A stretch of DNA of 64,000 bases from PALSA-1006 sp041660815 (GTDB lineage: Bacteria > Pseudomonadota > Gammaproteobacteria > Burkholderiales > Gallionellaceae). Numbering within the stretch: position 1 is the stretch's first letter; every line of letters begins with the position of its first letter. A model generated the notes under the pieces. That model ran no database searches. It had not been told where the DNA came from and saw only the letters and a program-made list of their open reading frames with translations. The translations under genes were made by a program, and so were the position numbers. The stretch is from the NCBI GenBank assembly GCA_041660815.1, contig JBAZVN010000009.1:62001-126000 (forward strand). The letters run 5' to 3'. This document shows positions 59,351-64,000 of this stretch, piece after piece.

Positions 59351-61336
59351 ATGCAAATAAATATATCTCATTTAATCAAGCTGTTACCAAAAAACTTTGC
59401 CGCACAAGATATTATTGCGGTGCAGCATGCGTGTGAGTTGGTTGAACCGTTATATCGTGACAAGGTGGAGCTGACCAACACGCCGCTGCTGCAGCACGCA
59501 TTGGGCGCGGCTTCCATTCTGGCCAAGATGAACATGGATTCCGCGTCGATTATTACGGTAATTCTGCATGCACTTCCGGAATATTTGCCCGCGTGGCAGG
59601 ACAAAGTTAAAACGGATTTTGGCAGCGACGTGTGCGAGTTGGTTGAAGGCGTTTCACGCATGGAGCAGATTCGTCAATTTAGCGAAATGAGCAGTCTGCA
59701 TACGCTGGAAAACAAGAAGGGCGATCAGGCGCAGCAGATCGAAATTTTGCGCAAAATGTTGCTGGCGATGGTGCAGGATATTCGCGTGGTACTGATTAAA
59801 TTAGCCGAGCGTACCCAGACGATGCGGCGTTTGTCGCACGCCGACGTATCGCAGCAAAAGATTATCGCGCGTGAAACTCAGGGCATCTTTGCGCCGCTGG
59901 CAAACCGTCTTGGGGTGTGGCAAATCAAATGGGAACTGGAAGATTTGTCGCTGCGTTATTTGGAGCCTGAGCGTTATAAACAGGTAGCCGGTTTGTTGGA
60001 TGAACGCCGTCAGGATCGAGAGCAATACATCACCGATGTGGTGACTTTATTGCGTCATGAATTGGCGCAGGCCAATGTGCAGGCCGAAGTGACCGGTCGC
60101 CCCAAGCATATCTACAGCATCATCAATAAAATGAAGCGCAAGCAGGTGGAGTTTAGCGAACTTTACGATGTGCGCGCGGTGCGAATTTTGGTGGAAGACT
60201 TGCGCGATTGTTATACCGCGCTGGGGTTAATTCACAATCTCTGGCAGCCGATTCCCGGTGAGTTTGACGACTATATCGCGCATCCCAAAAGCAACGGTTA
60301 CCGCTCTTTGCATACGGCGGTAATCGGCCCGCGCAATTTGGCAATTGAAGTGCAGATTCGCACGACTGAAATGCATCAGCATTCCGAATTGGGTGTGGCT
60401 GCACATTGGCGTTACAAAGAGGGCGGAAAATCCGATAGCAAGTTCGATGAGAAGATTTCCTGGCTACGGCAATTACTTGAATGGAAAGAGGAAGTTGCGG
60501 ATAGCGGCGACATGCTGGAACAGTTTAAAAGCGAACTCTTTCAGGATCATGTGTATGTGCTGACCCCGCAGGGTAAAGTGATCGATTTGCCCAGAGGCGC
60601 AACGCCCGTGGATTTTTCTTATAGCCTGCATACCGACCTAGGGCACCGCACACGGGGAGCCAAAGTGAATGGCAGCATTGTGCCGCTCAATTACAAATTG
60701 CAAAACGGCCAACGCGTGGAAATTTTAACGGCCAAAATTGGCGCGCCGAGTCGCGATTGGGTTAACCCCAGTCTCGGCTATTTGCAAAGTGCCCGTGCCC
60801 GCGCCAAAGTGCGGCAGTGGTTCAAAATGCAAAATTTTGACGAGAATGTCGCCCAAGGAAGACTGCAGCTGGACAAAGAGTTGCACCGGCTGGGGGTAAC
60901 TTCTGTAAATCAGGATAAAGTCGCACAGCACTTGCACTTTAATAAACTGGAAGATTTATTGGCGGCCATCGGGCGCAGCGAGGTGTCGCAACACCAAATT
61001 GCCACGGCGATTCAGGAGGAAATGCCCGGTAAAGCTGAGGAGATCAAACCGGTTGTACCGCGCAGCATTGCCCCGCAAAAAAATTCTGTCGGGGTACTGG
61101 TTGAGGGCGTGGGGAATTTACTGACTAAAAATGCGCAATGCTGCCATCCCGAACCGCCCGACGCAATTGTCGGTTATGTCACGCGCGATCGCGGCATTAC
61201 CCTGCATCGACAGGACTGCCCGGCCATGCAGCGCATTCCAGAAAATAAACGCGACCGGTTACTGGATGCACAGTGGGGCAATAAACCGGGCGATGCGATT
61301 TTTACCGCGAAAGTACGTGCGGGGAAAAAAGGCTGA
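59351..61336 (+). CDS. relA: (p)ppGpp synthetase RelA lacking ACT domain
   Basis: 661 residues. The N-terminal hydrolase-like domain lacks the HD metal motif (HALPEYLPAW where HD..ED would be), so no hydrolysis is expected. The synthetase domain has GRPKHIYSIINKMKRK, YDVRAVRILV, the acidic E-F-D-D motif (GEFDDYIAHPKSNGYRSLHTAVIGP) typical of monofunctional RelA, and HWRYKEG. The TGS domain (VYVLTPQGKVIDLPRGATPVDFSY) and a Cys-containing zinc-finger/CC region (AQCCHPEPPDAIVGYVTRDRG) follow. The protein stops about 75 residues before the usual RelA end; the C-terminal ACT/RRM domain is absent. Confidence 0.92.
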   Translation: MQINISHLIKLLPKNFAAQDIIAVQHACELVEPLYRDKVELTNTPLLQHALGAASILAKMNMDSASIITVILHALPEYLPAWQDKVKTDFGSDVCELVEGVSRMEQIRQFSEMSSLHTLENKKGDQAQQIEILRKMLLAMVQDIRVVLIKLAERTQTMRRLSHADVSQQKIIARETQGIFAPLANRLGVWQIKWELEDLSLRYLEPERYKQVAGLLDERRQDREQYITDVVTLLRHELAQANVQAEVTGRPKHIYSIINKMKRKQVEFSELYDVRAVRILVEDLRDCYTALGLIHNLWQPIPGEFDDYIAHPKSNGYRSLHTAVIGPRNLAIEVQIRTTEMHQHSELGVAAHWRYKEGGKSDSKFDEKISWLRQLLEWKEEVADSGDMLEQFKSELFQDHVYVLTPQGKVIDLPRGATPVDFSYSLHTDLGHRTRGAKVNGSIVPLNYKLQNGQRVEILTAKIGAPSRDWVNPSLGYLQSARARAKVRQWFKMQNFDENVAQGRLQLDKELHRLGVTSVNQDKVAQHLHFNKLEDLLAAIGRSEVSQHQIATAIQEEMPGKAEEIKPVVPRSIAPQKNSVGVLVEGVGNLLTKNAQCCHPEPPDAIVGYVTRDRGITLHRQDCPAMQRIPENKRDRLLDAQWGNKPGDAIFTAKVRAGKKG

Positions 61337-61342
61337 TACCCC

Positions 61343-61735
61343 TTACGCGCTGACATCCTGTAGCAATTTTTCCGCAGTTGTCGCCAGCAAAGCCACATCC
61401 AATGTACCGATGCACTGCTCGGCCACTTCAATCCCCATTAATACAGTTGGACGATCTTGTTCGGCTATTTTCCATTCATTGGTGGCGTCGCCATGATTGC
61501 GGACTTGATGCAATACTTCGATGGTTTGATCCAATATTTCCACCGCGTTTTCAATCGGGGTTTGATGCGTGACGAGTGCGGTGCGCACGACTGAAATCGC
61601 GGCAGCAAGACGTCCAAATGCCAAAACATTAAATTGTCCGAGGCACGCAGCTTGATAAGCCGCGTGCATGTCCATTGCGTAAATATCTTTTAAACCGGCG
61701 GTGACGGGCACACGCAATGAATTTCTTTTTTTCAT
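61343..61735 (-). CDS. hypothetical protein, 130 residues
   Basis: A helical protein with the N-terminus MKKRNSLRVPVTAGLKDIYAMDMHAAYQAACLGQ and centre ALVTHQTPIENAVEILDQTIEVL. No named domain is recognised. Its stop lies six bases from the relA stop, so the two genes converge with almost no spacer. The coherent composition and helix periodicity support a real gene; homologues in related betaproteobacteria seem likely but were not searched. Confidence 0.7.
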   Translation of the reverse strand: MKKRNSLRVPVTAGLKDIYAMDMHAAYQAACLGQFNVLAFGRLAAAISVVRTALVTHQTPIENAVEILDQTIEVLHQVRNHGDATNEWKIAEQDRPTVLMGIEVAEQCIGTLDVALLATTAEKLLQDVSA

Positions 61736-61780
61736 TTTTTAGGCATCCGGGTTGAAATTGTTAAATTGAACCTGCCGCCT

Positions 61781-62818
61781 TTAGCGCACGTTCACGAATG
61801 GTTTAAAACCCAGACGCGCTTTGAGTTTGATACTGGCAGCGCGCGCCTCTTCTTTGCTTGCATAGGGCCCCAACAGTACCCTTCCCAATCCGGCATCCTG
61901 ATTCAGGCTGATTTTTTTACCGCCATCACCCAATTTGGAGTGCATTTTTGCCATAAAACTTTCCGCACCTTCGGACTGTTTAAACGCGCCCAGTTGCAGA
62001 TAAATTTGGGCGGCAGGCGCGGGCGCTGTTGCAGCTACGGGAGCAGGAGCAGGAGCAAGAGCGGGTACGGGTGGAGGAACCACAACCGGGGCGGCGACTA
62101 CAGGCACTTCGGCTACTTCTACAATGGGTGGGGTGGGCTCTTCAGCCAATGCGGCAGTCTTTACTGAATCGGGCATCACACTGGCAGTCACCGGTGCATC
62201 ACCCACTGACAGACTTTCGACTTCAACTTCATCACTGCCTTTATTCACAATATCCAATTTATGTGCGGCGGAATAGGACAGATCAATGATCCGGCCATGC
62301 AGGAAAGGCCCGCGATCATTAATTCGCACAATAACCGATTTTTTGCTGGCGACATGGGTAACACGGGCATAACTGGGGATTGGTAATGTGGGATGAGCTG
62401 CCGTCATGCCATACATGTCATAAATTTCACCGATCGAAGTATGCTGACCGTGAAACTTTTTACCGTACCAGGAAGCAATGCCGACTTCTTTATAATTTCC
62501 GGGTGCTTCAAGCGGGGTGTAGGTTTGACCCAGAGCGGTGTAGGGCCGATTTGCGTAGCGATGTAGGGGTTCAGCTTTCGGCACGGCATCCGGAATACTT
62601 GCAATATCAACTGGCGCATCGGCACCGGGACCGTCACCCGCCAAATAACCGCCACTTTCAGACGGTGCGGCAGCGGGTTCAGCCGGTTTTGCCGGCGCGG
62701 GAGCCAAATCCACAATGGGTGCGGCTGCGGGAGACTTTGATTCGTCTTTTTTAGGGGCTGAGGAACATGCCGCCAGCGTAAGGGTTGTCAATACCAGAAT
62801 TGCGCTTAGCTTCTTCAT
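61781..62818 (-). CDS. rlpA: septal lytic transglycosylase RlpA
   Basis: 345 residues. Lipoprotein signal with the lipobox L-A-A-C (C18). A Pro/Ala/Ser linker precedes the DPBB domain (GIASWYGKKFHGQHTSIGEIYDMYGMTAAHPTLP, then YARVTHVASKKSVIVRINDRGPFLHGRIIDLS). A long Pro/Val/Ala linker leads to a C-terminal SPOR domain (YLQLGAFKQSEGAESFMAKMHSKL...VLLGPYASKEEARAASIKL), which binds denuded septal glycan. RlpA cleaves glycan strands lacking stem peptides. It lies 12 bases after rodA, the common order mrdA-rodA-rlpA. Confidence 0.94.
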   Translation of the reverse strand: MKKLSAILVLTTLTLAACSSAPKKDESKSPAAAPIVDLAPAPAKPAEPAAAPSESGGYLAGDGPGADAPVDIASIPDAVPKAEPLHRYANRPYTALGQTYTPLEAPGNYKEVGIASWYGKKFHGQHTSIGEIYDMYGMTAAHPTLPIPSYARVTHVASKKSVIVRINDRGPFLHGRIIDLSYSAAHKLDIVNKGSDEVEVESLSVGDAPVTASVMPDSVKTAALAEEPTPPIVEVAEVPVVAAPVVVPPPVPALAPAPAPVAATAPAPAAQIYLQLGAFKQSEGAESFMAKMHSKLGDGGKKISLNQDAGLGRVLLGPYASKEEARAASIKLKARLGFKPFVNVR

Positions 62819-62830
62819 CGTTAAGTTCCT

Positions 62831-63931
62831 TTAAGTTTTAACCAGTTGTTTGTGTGTGTGAATGCTCATAAGCATACCAAATCCCAGCAATAATGTGAGC
62901 ATAGATGTGCCGCCATAACTCACCAGGGGAAGCGGTACGCCCACGACCGGCAAAATTCCACTCACCATACCAATGTTAACAAATGCATAGGTAAAGAAGG
63001 TGAGCGTGATACTCCCTGCCATCAGGCGGGTAAAGTAGGTGGAGGCATTGGCGGTAATCACGAAGCCGCGGCCAATGACAAACATATACAGCCCCAGCAA
63101 GATAATATTACCCATTAAACCAAACTCTTCCGACCATACCGCGATAATAAAGTCAGTGGTACGTTCCGGCAAAAAATCCAGGTGCGTCTGGGTGCCATGC
63201 ATATAACCTTTGCCGAACAGCCCTCCCGATCCTACCGCGATCATGCCCTGAATGGTGTGGTAACCTTTTCCCAGGGCGTCCTGCGAAGGATCGAACAGCA
63301 TGAGAATCCGGTGGCGCTGATAGTCATGCAGTGCCGACCAGAGGAACGGGGCGCTGGCAGCGGCAACAGCAACCGCTCCTAAAATAATGCGCCAGCTTAA
63401 TCCGGCCAAAAATAACACGTAAAATCCGCTTGCCCCGATCAGCAGGGAAGTTCCCAAGTCGGGTTGGCGGGCGATCAATGCGACGGGCATAAGTAATATT
63501 ATTGCAGCAACAATATAATTTTTATTGGTGAGCGTGGCTTCATTTTTTTCAAAGTACCAAGCCATCATCAAGGGCACGGCAATCTTCATCAATTCGGAAG
63601 GTTGAATCGTGGCAACACCAATATTCAACCAGCGTCTTGCACCGTGGCTGATATCGCCAAATAATGCCACACCGATTAACAACGCCATTCCCAGGATGTA
63701 TATCGGCACCGCGCTACGCATTAAATAATGCGGCGGCATATTGGCTACAATCCACATGGCCACACAGGCAACTAAAATATTAACGAATTGACTTAATACG
63801 CGCATCCAATTGCCATCGCTGGCACTGTACAACACGACCAAACTCACCAGCATCAGCAAACTGATCGCTAGAAGCAGTACCAAGTCAATGTGCGCCAGTA
63901 GACGGCGGCGCAGCTCTTTTTTATTTAACAT
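62831..63931 (-). CDS. rodA: rod shape-determining protein RodA (SEDS glycosyltransferase)
   Basis: 366 residues with about ten membrane helices. RodA polymerises lipid II into glycan strands for cell elongation. Conserved SEDS features: FGDISHGARRWLNIG, QPSELMKIAVPLMMAWYF, RQPDLGTSLLIGASG, FIIAVWSEEFGLMGN and PLPLVSYGGTSMLTLLLGFG. A basic N-terminus (KKELRRRLLAHIDL) faces the cytoplasm. It is followed by rlpA and preceded by a probable mrdA in the same direction. Confidence 0.96.
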   Translation of the reverse strand: MLNKKELRRRLLAHIDLVLLLAISLLMLVSLVVLYSASDGNWMRVLSQFVNILVACVAMWIVANMPPHYLMRSAVPIYILGMALLIGVALFGDISHGARRWLNIGVATIQPSELMKIAVPLMMAWYFEKNEATLTNKNYIVAAIILLMPVALIARQPDLGTSLLIGASGFYVLFLAGLSWRIILGAVAVAAASAPFLWSALHDYQRHRILMLFDPSQDALGKGYHTIQGMIAVGSGGLFGKGYMHGTQTHLDFLPERTTDFIIAVWSEEFGLMGNIILLGLYMFVIGRGFVITANASTYFTRLMAGSITLTFFTYAFVNIGMVSGILPVVGVPLPLVSYGGTSMLTLLLGFGMLMSIHTHKQLVKT

Positions 63932-63945
63932 ATTGATTTAAAACA

Positions 63946-64000
63946 TTAATCTTCTTCATGATCTTGTTCCGGGTCTGCTTCCAGAGGCTTGGGAACAATC
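63946..64000 (-). CDS. mrdA: C-terminal tail of upstream gene, probably PBP2 (mrdA)
   Basis: The last 17 codons before a TAA at 63946-63948 read ...IVPKPLEADPEQDHEED, running off the window. The tail lies 14 bases before rodA in the same direction. The conserved order mrdA-rodA-rlpA makes penicillin-binding protein 2 the likely product; the sequence itself is too short to prove it. Confidence 0.5.
   Translation of the reverse strand, partial: IVPKPLEADPEQDHEED

Overview
The window looks like a chromosome segment of a motile, free-living Gram-negative betaproteobacterium. Moderate GC, a very large chemotaxis inventory, a RodA/RlpA/PBP2 wall cluster, a RelA with an EFDD motif, a fused two-domain polyphosphate:AMP phosphotransferase and an AlgP-like (KPAA)n protein all fit the Nitrosomonadales, perhaps a Gallionellaceae-like lineage. 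The family-level assignment is inference and was not computed. No rRNA, tRNA, CRISPR array or transposase gene was seen.

Layout. (1) 1-4.3 kb: a partial Ig-like lipoprotein gene directly behind an OprC/NosA-like TonB-dependent receptor, divergent from a periplasmic PCuAC copper chaperone; together a probable copper-acquisition locus. (2) 4.5-40.4 kb: motility and chemotaxis, almost all on the minus strand: flhB, two RsbU/HsbR-type phosphatase-kinase sensors, two cheD, an HDOD gene, a STAS gene, cheB, cheR, six canonical chemoreceptors plus one short receptor-like protein, cheW, two cheA, two cheY, cheZ, two cheV, motB and motA. (3) 40.7-50.7 kb: housekeeping genes (pabB, AlgP-like protein, DUF2288, DUF302, thioredoxin-fold protein, polyP:AMP phosphotransferase, sixA, hrpA). 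(4) 50.8-59.3 kb: an accessory defence/toxin-antitoxin island holding a broken HipBA pair, an Mrr nuclease-SF2 helicase with seven helicase-associated repeats, an AbiGi-like gene, a DUF3223 gene, an Abi_C gene between duplicated antitoxin 3' ends, a ParE/HigA cluster and a decayed ParE. (5) 59.3-64 kb: relA lacking the usual C-terminal ACT domain, a small unknown gene, rlpA, rodA and the tail of a probable mrdA.

How it fits together. Input modules appear to have been swapped between outputs in the chemotaxis block. The same Aer-like PAS module heads two chemoreceptors and one PP2C phosphatase/HATPase protein. The same CXXCH-bearing periplasmic module heads two other chemoreceptors and a second PP2C/HATPase protein. 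With a STAS gene beside cheB, this suggests that redox or oxygen-type cues feed both the CheA pathway and an HsbR/HsbA-like partner switch. The best candidates for undescribed biology are this dual-output wiring, the Mrr-helicase/AbiGi/DUF3223 operon, and the Abi_C unit carried between two copies of a higA 3' end. Many small palindromic intergenic repeats occur, including a MITE-like 142-bp element with a truncated second copy that supplies the stop codon of a sensor gene, and a REP-like insert inside the helicase gene.
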